From Streptococcus sp. bf_0095 (GTDB lineage Bacteria; Bacillota; Bacilli; Lactobacillales; Streptococcaceae), in the NCBI RefSeq assembly GCF_004166885.1, contig NZ_RCYU01000002.1, positions 62,001-126,000 of the forward strand: a DNA stretch of 64,000 bases, written 5' to 3'. Positions 56,878 to 64,000 of this stretch are shown here, piece after piece (position 1 is the stretch's first letter; every line of letters begins with the position of its first letter). The translations under genes and the position numbers were made by a program. Under the pieces are notes generated by a model that saw nothing but the letters and a program-made list of their open reading frames with translations, made no database searches and was not told the DNA's origin.

Positions 56878-58243
56878 AACTTGTGATTAACTCCTTAATT
56901 AATTCAATATGGGTATAGTAGTCTGCAATTTTCACATTCTCATCCCCACCATGATCTCGACTATTGGCATTTCCGATACCAAAGGCAGCCATTGGAACTT
57001 GCAAGGCCTCAAAGACCGTATGCATGGGCCCAGTGCCTGCAGTTGTCGGAAGGACACAGACCCCTTCTGGATAAAAGCGTTTGGCCAAATCTATCACGTT
57101 GAGAATGGACGGTGCACTCATATCACTCCGATAGCTCATTTCCCCTAGTGTGAAAACAAGTTCAATCTTCTCAAAGCCATTCTGATTCAATTGTTTACGA
57201 ATCAACTCCAAGACTTGTTTAGGCTCCAAGCCTGGCACCAACCGAACTTCCATCTTGGCTCGAGCTTCTGCAGGGAGAATCGTCTTAACTCCTTGTCCCT
57301 GATACCCTGTTCCCAACCCTTCAATGTTCATAGCTGGCTCAAAATAAAAACGTTTTAAGAACTCACTTCGTTCCTCTTTTAAGATAGGCAATTGGAGATT
57401 GTAGATTTCTGTCACATCGTCCGCCGTTTTATTAGCATACCGATCAATCAGGGCCAGCTCCCGCTCGTTAGGCTCCTCAATCGAGTCATAGAGGCCATCC
57501 ACCAGGATACGACCGTCTTTATCTCGAAGACTGGACAAACCATTGAGCAGATACCAAGATGCTGATTCCACCACTCCACCATAGCTAGAATGGATATCCA
57601 CATCTGCACTTTTGACCACCATGTCAAAGGTAACAATCCCCTTGTTGCCACCGGAGATTTCCAGTTCCCCTTGTTGGTTACGAGTCCCTTGTTCCCAGAC
57701 TAAGAGATCTGCCCCACGCAAGTGTTTTTTGTGTTTGGCTAGATACTTATCCAGGTCGGTCGAAGCAGATTCTTCTGCTCCTTCGATGATAAAGGTAATG
57801 TTGACTGGCAGGTCGCCATTCTCACGGATATATTTGCGAATAGCCGTTAACCGTGCAGTAATATGCCCCTTGTCATCATCTACCCCTCGACCATACATGG
57901 TCCCGTAATGGACCGACAGCGTAAAGGGATCACTTGTCCAAGGTTGGTCGCCATCTGCTGGAACAGTATCGTAATGGTTGTAGAAAATGATGGTCTTCGC
58001 GTCCGGATTGGGTGAAACAAATTTAGCAATGACAAATGGCGCTGTGTAACTGTCATCCACAGTTACCTTAGCTCCTGCAGCTGTGAAAATTTCTCCCAAA
58101 TAGGTCGCTACTTCCTTTAAGCCAATCTGCTGGGCAAAGATGGAGCGCTTGGAAATGAGGGTCCTCAGGACTTCAAAATAATGCTGAGCCACCTCATCAT
58201 TTTCAAATTTGCGTATTTGTTCTGTCTCTCTTGGATTGGACAT
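56870..58243 (-). CDS. M20-family metallopeptidase in the met operon
   Basis: A 457-residue zinc exopeptidase similar to ArgE/DapE/dipeptidase enzymes. Metal ligands: [10 protein letters not shown] (near residue 94), [12 protein letters not shown] (near 121), EGAEES (near 157) and the final His in RDHGGDENV. It probably frees methionine or cysteine from small peptides or derivatives brought in by the transporter. AGGAGG lies before two adjacent ATG codons; the second (58243) has better spacing. Position between metQ and metN is conserved in streptococci. Confidence 0.9.
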   Translation of the reverse strand: MSNPRETEQIRKFENDEVAQHYFEVLRTLISKRSIFAQQIGLKEVATYLGEIFTAAGAKVTVDDSYTAPFVIAKFVSPNPDAKTIIFYNHYDTVPADGDQPWTSDPFTLSVHYGTMYGRGVDDDKGHITARLTAIRKYIRENGDLPVNITFIIEGAEESASTDLDKYLAKHKKHLRGADLLVWEQGTRNQQGELEISGGNKGIVTFDMVVKSADVDIHSSYGGVVESASWYLLNGLSSLRDKDGRILVDGLYDSIEEPNERELALIDRYANKTADDVTEIYNLQLPILKEERSEFLKRFYFEPAMNIEGLGTGYQGQGVKTILPAEARAKMEVRLVPGLEPKQVLELIRKQLNQNGFEKIELVFTLGEMSYRSDMSAPSILNVIDLAKRFYPEGVCVLPTTAGTGPMHTVFEALQVPMAAFGIGNANSRDHGGDENVKIADYYTHIELIKELITSYE

Positions 58244-58267
58244 CATTTCCTCCTACTATACACGATA

Positions 58268-58295
58268 AGAGGTAGAGAAAACCTTCTCCACCTCT
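58268..58295 (-). other. Intercistronic hairpin between metQ and the M20 gene
   Basis: AGAGGTGGAGAA/TTCTCTACCTCT stem with one mismatch and a 4-base loop, without T-run. It probably protects the metQ message, giving more binding protein than permease. Confidence 0.6.
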
Positions 58296-58311
58296 CTATT
58301 CATCCTCTCAA

Positions 58312-59184
58312 TTACCAAACTGGTTGGTCCATACCGTCTGAAGATTCTTCAATGACTTTCTTCACGTTGTCAGTATGGTAGGCTTTAATAATGGCTTCGA
58401 TTGCTTTTGCTTTATCAGATGATTTCCAATCTTTCTTAGCTGCAATCAAGTTGTACCATTGTTTAGAGTTGCTGTTTGCTTTTTCTACAAAGAGAGCTTT
58501 CTTGTAATCAATTCCTGCTTCACGAACAAAGGTATTATTGATGATCGCTGCATCAACTGATGGAAGTGAAGAAGCTGTTTGAGAAGCGTCCAACTCAGAA
58601 ATTGTCAAGTTCTTTGGATTGTCTTTGATGTTGCTGATGGTAGCCAATTCCCCATCTTTTGTATCCAACTTGATCAAACCAGCTGATTCCAATACATACA
58701 AAGCACGGCTTTCGTTTGTTGGGTCGTTTGGTACTGCAATGGTTCCTTTTTCAGGAATGTCTTTCACATCTGTGTATTTGTTCTTCCCATCTTTAGTACC
58801 AGAGTAAAGACGGATTGGCGCAATGTAAGTATCTGCTACAGAAACTAGGTCTGCGCTGTTTTCTTTGTTCCAGTTTTCAAGGTAGTTGTAATGTTGGAAA
58901 GCGTTGATATCCACATCCCCATCACGAACAGCTTGGTTTGGTTGTGAGTAGTCTGTAAATTGAGTAAACTCCAATTTGATGTTTGCTTTTGCATCATCTA
59001 AGTTCTTTTGCACTTCTTTCCAACGAGCTTCTTCTGTATCACTTAAGTTCATCACCCCAACTTTAACAGTTGTCACACCATCTTTATCAGATGATTTAGA
59101 TGATTTTGAAGACCCACATGCTGCTAAGGCAAAGGTTGCAACGGTAGCAAGAGCTGCTACACCAAAAAGTTTTGTTAATTTCAT
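58312..59184 (-). CDS. metQ: MetQ, methionine-binding lipoprotein
   Basis: A 290-residue NlpA-family lipoprotein. The signal has the lipobox ALAACG (Cys at 22) followed by a Ser-Lys linker. Segments KVGVMNLSDTEEARWKEVQ and DVDINAFQHYNYLENWN (near residue 92) are typical of MetQ. It captures methionine for MetNI. A start at 59184 has AAGGAGAAAG upstream. It has no separate promoter visible in the 32-base gap to the previous gene. Confidence 0.95.
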   Translation of the reverse strand: MKLTKLFGVAALATVATFALAACGSSKSSKSSDKDGVTTVKVGVMNLSDTEEARWKEVQKNLDDAKANIKLEFTQFTDYSQPNQAVRDGDVDINAFQHYNYLENWNKENSADLVSVADTYIAPIRLYSGTKDGKNKYTDVKDIPEKGTIAVPNDPTNESRALYVLESAGLIKLDTKDGELATISNIKDNPKNLTISELDASQTASSLPSVDAAIINNTFVREAGIDYKKALFVEKANSNSKQWYNLIAAKKDWKSSDKAKAIEAIIKAYHTDNVKKVIEESSDGMDQPVW

Positions 59185-59216
59185 ATTCTTTCTCCTTATG
59201 ATGTTTTTAAATAACC

Positions 59217-60044
59217 TTATTTAATATCAGAAGCTTCTGGAAGGTAGGTTCCCCCAAAGTACTTCTTAGACAATTTTTCCAGTGTCCCGTCTTCGTACAA
59301 CTCTTTGATCCGTTTGTTGACGAAGGTTTCCAATTCTTTCTCACCTTTGGCAAGGATTGGGTATACATATGGTTGTTGATCACTTGGAAGTTCGATGACC
59401 TCCAAATTATCTAAGCCTTGGTCCTTAATTAAAGCCTCAACTGTCAAGCGTTCAAAAATCTTATAATCTGAACGGCCATCGCTCAAATTAGCAAGAATGG
59501 ATTGGATGGTACCCTCTGTAAATTTGAGCTCAGTTGGATTATCCTTATGCTCTTTATTGTAGGCTTCCAACTGTTTCGCTGTAGAAGTTCCTTGGATGAC
59601 CTCTGTAGACTTGCCACCGATATCGTCTAGTGATTTGATACCTGAATCTTTACGGACTACTAAGACCACTGGGTTCTTAGCGTAAGGATTTGGGTACAAG
59701 TATTTCTCCGCACGTTTTTTATCGTAGCTAAGGTTGCTGACACCGATTTGGTAACGATCACCGTCTAAGCCCGCAAAGATAGAAGACCACTCTGTCTTAT
59801 TAAAGTTGACTTCATACTTATCTGATCCTTTGAAGATTTCACGCATGACTTCGATTTCATAACCAGTCAATTCCCCGTCCTTATCATAGGTGAAGGGTTT
59901 GGTTGTTCCAACTGTTGCAACTTCAATGGTCCGTTTTCCACTTGATTTACTTGATGACTTGGATGAGCAGGCTACCAAAGTCCCAACTGCTGCTAAGCCC
60001 ACAAGGCTTAAACCAACATATTTGATGAATTTATTCAATTTCAT
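59217..60044 (-). CDS. Amino acid (cystine-type) ABC substrate-binding lipoprotein
   Basis: A 275-residue SBP family 3 lipoprotein. Lipobox TLVACS, Cys near residue 26, then a Ser/Lys linker. The ligand-binding part has [20 protein letters not shown] and [20 protein letters not shown] (residues about 53-72 and 114-133). It resembles TcyA/YxeM cystine-binding proteins. No permease or ATPase of this family is next to it, so it probably uses MetNI or a distant permease. First gene of the operon after the CmbR-like box; AAAGGAGAAC precedes the start. Confidence 0.88.
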   Translation of the reverse strand: MKLNKFIKYVGLSLVGLAAVGTLVACSSKSSSKSSGKRTIEVATVGTTKPFTYDKDGELTGYEIEVMREIFKGSDKYEVNFNKTEWSSIFAGLDGDRYQIGVSNLSYDKKRAEKYLYPNPYAKNPVVLVVRKDSGIKSLDDIGGKSTEVIQGTSTAKQLEAYNKEHKDNPTELKFTEGTIQSILANLSDGRSDYKIFERLTVEALIKDQGLDNLEVIELPSDQQPYVYPILAKGEKELETFVNKRIKELYEDGTLEKLSKKYFGGTYLPEASDIK

Positions 60045-60099
60045 TTGTTCTCCTTTTTCACTAAAATTGTTTATTCCTCTTTAAAAAACAGCTTTTTCC

Positions 60100-60168
60100 A
60101 TCATATCAAAATTCCCGACTCTTGGGTATTATATTTTCTTTATGGCGGTGATAGGTTTTACCTATCAC
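60100..60168 (-). promoter_or_regulatory. Promoter and CmbR-type palindrome of the sulfur amino acid operon
   Basis: The perfect palindrome GTGATAGGT-AAA-ACCTATCAC (60148-60168) contains TGATA-N9-TATCA, the consensus reported for the LysR regulator CmbR in streptococci. A TATGAT -10 box at 60105-60100, with no good -35, puts the box centre at about -65, usual for a LysR activator. Confidence 0.75.
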
Positions 60169-60171
60169 GTC

Positions 60172-61314
60172 TCATTTGGTTGAAAATTTTTCCAGTAAAG
60201 CGAGGGCATTTTCTACGTAATATGGAACTGATACTGCAAAAGCTGCATCATCTATGACCATGCTATCATGGTGGAGATCCGGTGCATCTGCTGCACCATT
60301 AGATCCGATAAAAGCAAAGACTCCAGGGATTTTCTCTTGATAGAAGGCAAAATCTTCACCCGCTGTCGATGGCTGGGCCTCAACAACTTCTGCAAAAGAC
60401 TTGGACCAACGAAAGACTTTTTTAGCCAAAGCCTTATCATTATAGGTAACCGGTGGTGTCTTGCCCCAATCAAAATGGACCATGACTCCCGTGCTGTTGG
60501 AGATCTGTTCGATCACGCGAATGAAATCCGCCTTGAGCCGTCTCTGGAGATCCGGATTAAAGGTTCGAATGGTTCCTTCAAAGTAACCAGACTTGGGAAG
60601 AACATTCCAGGTTGAACCAGCTTCGATATGGGTCACCGATAGAACAGCTGTCTCAAATGGCGAAACCGTACGCGAGACCAAGGTCTGCAACTGCTGGACC
60701 ATACTAGTGATTGCTACAACCGTATCTAAACCGAGATCCGGTCGAGCCGCATGACTGCTCACCCCAGTGACAGTCACCTTGAACTTTTCAACCCCCGCCA
60801 TCATGGCACCTGGACGCAGGGCCAACTGACCCGCAGACAATGATGGCATGTTGTGAAATCCAAGGATGGCCTGTACATTCTCTAGGAGCCCGGTCGCTAA
60901 TACCGCAGATGCTCCTTCAGAAGTCTCCTCAGCCGGCTGAAAAATCAACCGAACCGTTCCCTTTAAGTCTGCTTCCATACCTTTTAGGACTTCTGCAGCC
61001 CCTAATAGGCTGACCTGATGGAAATCATGGCCACAGGCATGCATGACACCAGGGTTTTGACTTTGGTAGTCGAGACCCGTGTTCTCCTGAATTGGAAGGG
61101 CATCAATATCTGCGCGAAGGGCAATGACTGGTTTACCGCTTCCGATTTCAGCAATCAGACCGGTTTTTAATCCACTGTTTAAAATGCGTACACCTAGCTT
61201 TTCCAAATAGGCTTTAAGATAAGCTGTAGTTTTGTATTCTTGTCCAGATAACTCTGGATGCTGATGCACGTAATGCCGAATGGGCACTAGATGTTCATAG
61301 GAAAATGATACCAT
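60172..61314 (-). CDS. M20D amidohydrolase (HipO/N-acyl amino acid hydrolase)
   Basis: A 380-residue aminoacylase-type metallopeptidase. Motifs: HQHPELSGQEYKTTAYL near residue 15, ALRADIDALPI near 70, HACGHDFHQVSLLGAAEVL near 95 with metal ligands Cys-His, and QPAEETSEGASAV near 130. It frees amino acids from N-acetyl or other N-acyl conjugates. The CmbR-like box lies directly after its stop codon; the gene might be the first of the same sulfur unit. The ATG at 61314 has AAAGGGG nine bases upstream. Confidence 0.9.
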   Translation of the reverse strand: MVSFSYEHLVPIRHYVHQHPELSGQEYKTTAYLKAYLEKLGVRILNSGLKTGLIAEIGSGKPVIALRADIDALPIQENTGLDYQSQNPGVMHACGHDFHQVSLLGAAEVLKGMEADLKGTVRLIFQPAEETSEGASAVLATGLLENVQAILGFHNMPSLSAGQLALRPGAMMAGVEKFKVTVTGVSSHAARPDLGLDTVVAITSMVQQLQTLVSRTVSPFETAVLSVTHIEAGSTWNVLPKSGYFEGTIRTFNPDLQRRLKADFIRVIEQISNSTGVMVHFDWGKTPPVTYNDKALAKKVFRWSKSFAEVVEAQPSTAGEDFAFYQEKIPGVFAFIGSNGAADAPDLHHDSMVIDDAAFAVSVPYYVENALALLEKFSTK

Positions 61315-61460
61315 TTCTCGTCCCCTTTCTAGCATAGTTCTATTCTATCACTGCCTCCCCTATTCGTCTAATTCCTATTTTTTTCTCTCAGTTATAGCCA
61401 GGAACTATATCATTATTTTTGCGACCTCTGCTTTCCTTCCTAAAAATTCCAAACCTCAAG

Positions 61461-61493
61461 AAAAAAACCTTCGAAGAAATCATCTTCAAAGGT
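61461..61493 (-). terminator. Terminator of yebC
   Basis: ACCTTTGAAGA/TCTTCGAAGGT stem with a TTTTTTT tail on the minus strand. Confidence 0.88.
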
Positions 61494-61502
61494 CTATTTC
61501 TA

Positions 61503-62219
61503 TTAGAATCCATCTACGTTAGTGTAGATCTTTTGCACGTCCTCATCATCTTCAAGAACGCTGTAAAGTTTTTCAAAGGTTTCCAAATCTTCACCTGACA
61601 ACTCAACTTCTGATTGAGGAATCATTTCCAATTCAGTTACTTGGAATTCTTCGATACCAGATTCACGCAAAGCAACGATCGCTTTGTGAAGGTCAGTTGG
61701 AGCAGTGTAAACAGTAATTGTTCCTTCTTCTGCTTCAACATCATCTACATCCACATCTGCTTCCAATAAAAGCTCAAAGATGGCATCCGCATCATCACCC
61801 GCAAAGACGATAACACCTTTGTTGTCAAAGAGGTAAGATACAGAACCTGAAGCTCCCATGTTTCCACCGTTTTTACCAAAAGCAGCACGGACATTCGCAG
61901 CTGTACGGTTAACATTTGATGTCAAGGTATCAACGATCAACATGGAACCATTTGGTCCGAACCCTTCATAACGTCCTTCTGTAAAGGTTTCGTCTGTATT
62001 TCCTTTTGCCTTATCGATCGCTTTATCAATTACGTGTTTTGGCACTTGCGCTTGTTTGGCACGGTCGATAACGAATTTCAAAGCAGTATTCAATTCTGGA
62101 TCTGGCTCACCTTTTTTAGCGGCTACATAGATTTCTACTCCGAATTTCGCATATACTTTTGAGTTAGCGCCATCTTTGGCAGTTTTCTTGGCTACAATAT
62201 TGGCCCATTTACGTCCCAT
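61503..62219 (-). CDS. yebC: YebC/PmpR-family protein
   Basis: A 238-residue YebC family protein. The N-terminal [20 protein letters not shown] differs from the usual AGHSKW and fits the streptococcal YebC2-like type. [20 protein letters not shown] (residues about 88-107) and [18 protein letters not shown] near 117 are signatures. Members act as transcription regulators or, as shown recently for some, relieve ribosome stalling at proline stretches. Single-gene unit. Confidence 0.94.
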   Translation of the reverse strand: MGRKWANIVAKKTAKDGANSKVYAKFGVEIYVAAKKGEPDPELNTALKFVIDRAKQAQVPKHVIDKAIDKAKGNTDETFTEGRYEGFGPNGSMLIVDTLTSNVNRTAANVRAAFGKNGGNMGASGSVSYLFDNKGVIVFAGDDADAIFELLLEADVDVDDVEAEEGTITVYTAPTDLHKAIVALRESGIEEFQVTELEMIPQSEVELSGEDLETFEKLYSVLEDDEDVQKIYTNVDGF

Positions 62220-62371
62220 GAGGATTCTCCTTGTGTTTGATTCATATTATTTTCAATCTTTAACATTATATCACAAATCGTCCACATTAGACTAGATTTT
62301 TCTATTTTTAACGGGGGAATTCATGCGAATTTTCTATGAGTTGGAAACTTTAAATAGCTCGTTTAACTATA

Positions 62372-62398
62372 AAAAAGCCTCTCTGTTAGAGACTTAGT
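62372..62398 (-). terminator. Terminator of yefM-yoeB
   Basis: AGTCTCT/AGAGGCT stem with one G-U pair and TTTTTT on the minus strand; it begins within the yoeB stop codon. Confidence 0.75.
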
Positions 62399-62648
62399 AA
62401 TGATCTTTAAATGACAGAAAGGCAACTCCTGACTCATCTAGCATATAAATCAGGCGATTTTCTACATCAATCCGCCTTGACCATGCTCCTTGAAAGTCAT
62501 ATTTCAAGGGCTCAGGCTTACCAATCCCAGTAAATGGATCCCTTTGAATCTCCTTAATCAGGCTATTAATCCGCTTCAGTGTTTTTTTGTCCTGACTTTG
62601 CCAGTAACAATAATCCTTCCAAGCATCTTCTGTAAACTTGAGTAACAT
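62394..62648 (-). CDS. yoeB: YoeB toxin, ribosome-dependent mRNA interferase
   Basis: An 84-residue Txe/YoeB toxin, which cleaves mRNA in the ribosomal A site. The whole framework is present: WKDYCYWQSQDKK near residue 10, GKPEPLKYDFQGAWSRRI (residues about 43-60, with catalytic Glu and Arg), NRLIYML and the C-terminal His-Tyr (FKDHY), so the toxin appears active. It follows the antitoxin by 3 bases. Confidence 0.96.
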   Translation of the reverse strand: MLLKFTEDAWKDYCYWQSQDKKTLKRINSLIKEIQRDPFTGIGKPEPLKYDFQGAWSRRIDVENRLIYMLDESGVAFLSFKDHY

Positions 62649-62651
62649 CTG

Positions 62652-62906
62652 TTACCACTCAATCTCATGGAGTTGAACCTGACCAGCTCGGACTTCTGCC
62701 ATGCCCCGTAGGACCTTATCCGACAATTCCTTGTTCTGAGCTAGTCTCAGGGTTTCTTGTAGGCTGTCCCACTCGCTCTTAGAGATGACCACAATATCTT
62801 CTTCTGGATTCTTATTCACGACTGTCAAAGGCTCAAACTCATCATTCACCTTCTTCATATAATCCTTCAAATGATTGCGGAATGTTGAATAAACGACTGC
62901 TTCCAT
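62652..62906 (-). CDS. yefM: YefM antitoxin
   Basis: An 84-residue Phd/YefM antitoxin. The N-terminal fold EAVVYSTFRNHLKDYMKKVN binds DNA; VVISKSEWDSLQETL is the family signature near residue 43; the C-terminal tail ending VQLHEIEW wraps the toxin. I use the ATG at 62906, seven bases after GAGG; an ATG six bases earlier would overlap the ribosome site. With yoeB it forms a self-regulated operon. Confidence 0.95.
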   Translation of the reverse strand: MEAVVYSTFRNHLKDYMKKVNDEFEPLTVVNKNPEEDIVVISKSEWDSLQETLRLAQNKELSDKVLRGMAEVRAGQVQLHEIEW

Positions 62907-62936
62907 GACCATACCTCATTCTACCTCTTTTCTATT

Positions 62937-62980
62937 ATTATACATGAAAAAGAAAAACTTGTCAGGAACTTGTACAAGTT
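62937..62980 (-). promoter_or_regulatory. yefM-yoeB promoter and TGTACA operator
   Basis: CTGACA (62965-62960) and TATAAT (62942-62937) with a 17-base spacer. The palindrome AACTTGTACAAGTT (62967-62980) lies directly upstream of the -35, and a half-site AACTTGT is repeated at 62956. A TGTACA core is known for YefM operators. Confidence 0.75.
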
Positions 62981-63032
62981 TTTCCCTCTCCACTTAATTA
63001 TTCGTAAAAAAGCTTCTAAATTTGGTAAAAAC

Positions 63033-63072
63033 AAAAAAATCCATTGACTAAAAAAATTTTTAGTCAATGGAT
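63033..63072 (-). terminator. Terminator of tmcAL
   Basis: A perfect stem ATCCATTGACTAAAAA and its complement, followed on the minus strand by TTTTTTTG. The gap to the tmcAL stop (63146) also contains no ORF. Confidence 0.88.
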
Positions 63073-63145
63073 AAACACTGTTTCCGTGCATCATAACGTT
63101 CTTGCCTTACGTGAATGTGGGCAGAAAAAATTTACGTGAAACTTT

Positions 63146-64000
63146 CTATTCTTCCACTCTCACTGGCACCCGTCCCCAGATTTGTTCAGGCAATTGGGGG
63201 TGACCTAGCTGATACACCTGATCCGCTTGCTGGGTCAAACTATCCCAAGGTTCCTTACCGATTCGGGTCACGATTTCTACTGATTTTTTCAAGCCTTTGA
63301 GGTGAGTTTGTCCCTTTGCGGAAAATCCTAAGACATGAATGGCATCGGGAAGAGCTTGATCCATCACCCCTACCAAGATGTAGGTCAAAATGCGGCGCAC
63401 GCGCGCCTTGGTATAGCGCTTGGTTGCGACTTTCTCCACCAGATCTTCCACAGAGTTAGCACTTCGAACGGCCTCCTTTATCCGGTTGGCCAGTTCTTCA
63501 TTGACTTGAAAAATTTGTGTCAAATCCGGATGGGTTAGGATTTGATAACGGAGCAGTTGGTCATAATCCTCCCAAGATACCTGTGGAGCCGACTGAAAGA
63601 GTTGACTATTGGGCATGAATTTATCGACAAAGTCCTGATCTTCCTTGTGCAGGCGTAGACTAGTCGCAGAAGCATAGTCCCCTTCTTTTTCTTCTGAATG
63701 GTAGCCTGCTCCCTGGCGTTGAATAGGCTTGAGTGCAATCCCCTTTCCAGCACAAGCCTTGGCATAAGCCAGCCCTAGAATATGGTTGGGAGTATCCCCT
63801 GTGAACTCCACTCCAGCAAAGGTTTCCCACATTTTTTGGGTCTTTTGTGGATAGGATAAGTCTTCTGGAAGGCTTCGCAAGAAAGCTTCCATTTCCGATG
63901 ATTTCTCAGAATAAACTGTCGCAATCGCTTGGTAATCTATGACCTCTTCTGTCCCAAAGGTCAATTGGTCGATTCCCAGACGGGACAAGATCTCTACCGC
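63146..64000 (-). CDS. tmcAL: TmcAL, tRNA-Met cytidine acetate ligase, C-terminal part
   Basis: About 284 residues, open to the window edge. It matches the C-terminal two thirds of the TmcAL/YlbM family (older DUF795), which acetylates C34 of elongator tRNA-Met with acetate and ATP. Visible are [15 protein letters not shown] near the middle, [21 protein letters not shown] and, near the end, [12 protein letters not shown]. The nucleotidyltransferase N terminus lies outside the window. No start codon inside the window is meaningful. Confidence 0.88.
   Translation of the reverse strand, partial: AVEILSRLGIDQLTFGTEEVIDYQAIATVYSEKSSEMEAFLRSLPEDLSYPQKTQKMWETFAGVEFTGDTPNHILGLAYAKACAGKGIALKPIQRQGAGYHSEEKEGDYASATSLRLHKEDQDFVDKFMPNSQLFQSAPQVSWEDYDQLLRYQILTHPDLTQIFQVNEELANRIKEAVRSANSVEDLVEKVATKRYTKARVRRILTYILVGVMDQALPDAIHVLGFSAKGQTHLKGLKKSVEIVTRIGKEPWDSLTQQADQVYQLGHPQLPEQIWGRVPVRVEE

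Overview
The window is a stretch of chromosome from a low-GC Firmicute, almost certainly a Streptococcus of the mitis/sanguinis type. The markers are the orphan response regulator RitR beside gnd, the scpA-scpB cluster with a degenerate XerD-like protein, a fused 560-residue ECF ATPase, a lipoprotein YidC2-type insertase, DUF1307 and DUF4299 proteins and an Rgg regulator. The species cannot be fixed from the sequence alone. There are no rRNA or tRNA genes, no CRISPR array, no transposase gene and no prophage.

Layout. 1-640: 5' end of ribU (minus strand) behind an FMN riboswitch. 638-4.3 kb: trmL, preceded by a promoter and a two-hairpin RNA of about 100 nt that ends in a terminator, then a potassium-uptake pair trkA-trkH. 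4.4-10.1 kb: a tightly overlapping minus-strand operon murI-rdgB-yfcE-cbpB-xerD-like-scpA-scpB-rluB-yidD. 10.1-15.1 kb: yneF, lysA, a Bax1-type membrane protein, an HD protein and a TrmH methyltransferase, then acyP and yidC on the plus strand. 15.4-23.7 kb: Snf2 helicase, hypothetical protein, murC, two GNAT acetyltransferases, mltG and greA. 24.1-29.2 kb: nrdR-dnaB-dnaI-nitroreductase-der-lipoprotein. 29.3-37 kb: exonuclease-family protein, ptsG with two cre sites, ritR, gnd, flotillin, DUF177. 37.2-39.8 kb: an Rgg regulator, a 58-residue ORF and an MFS exporter. 40.2-42.5 kb: htpX-lemA and divergent rsmG, which looks leaderless. 42.6-47.7 kb: PfkB kinase, SDR, ECF T component, fused ECF ATPase and nucleoside phosphorylase. 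48-53 kb: pyrP with a PyrR attenuator, DUF4299, trhO, and two membrane proteins with an XRE regulator. 53.1-61.3 kb: a sulfur amino acid operon (cystine-type binding protein, MetQ, M20 peptidase, MetN, MetI, a Trep_Strep ECF S component, a DUF62 SAM hydrolase and a frameshifted UPF0397 ECF S component) behind a TGATA-N9-TATCA palindrome. 61.5-64 kb: yebC, a YefM-YoeB toxin-antitoxin pair with its operator, and the 3' part of tmcAL.

The least explained features lie between genes. Three families of structured intergenic repeats (A, B and C below) occur more than once. Family A copies 1 and 2 start directly after the stop codons of greA and rgg, lie in the same orientation as those genes and end in a terminator hairpin. 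Family B is a set of near-perfect hairpins; one copy carries a family C element inside it. Family C also abuts the rsmG stop codon. A fourth region (47.75-48.18 kb) is a degenerate tandem array whose last palindrome holds the -35 box of the pyrP promoter.

The second theme is a possible split ECF transport system. The ATPase and T genes (44.4-46.9 kb) have no S-component gene beside them, while two S-component genes, one frameshifted, sit 6-10 kb away at the end of the methionine operon next to a SAM hydrolase. A nucleoside phosphorylase heads the ATPase operon. This links SAM breakdown, nucleoside salvage and vitamin-type uptake, but the substrate is not visible from sequence.
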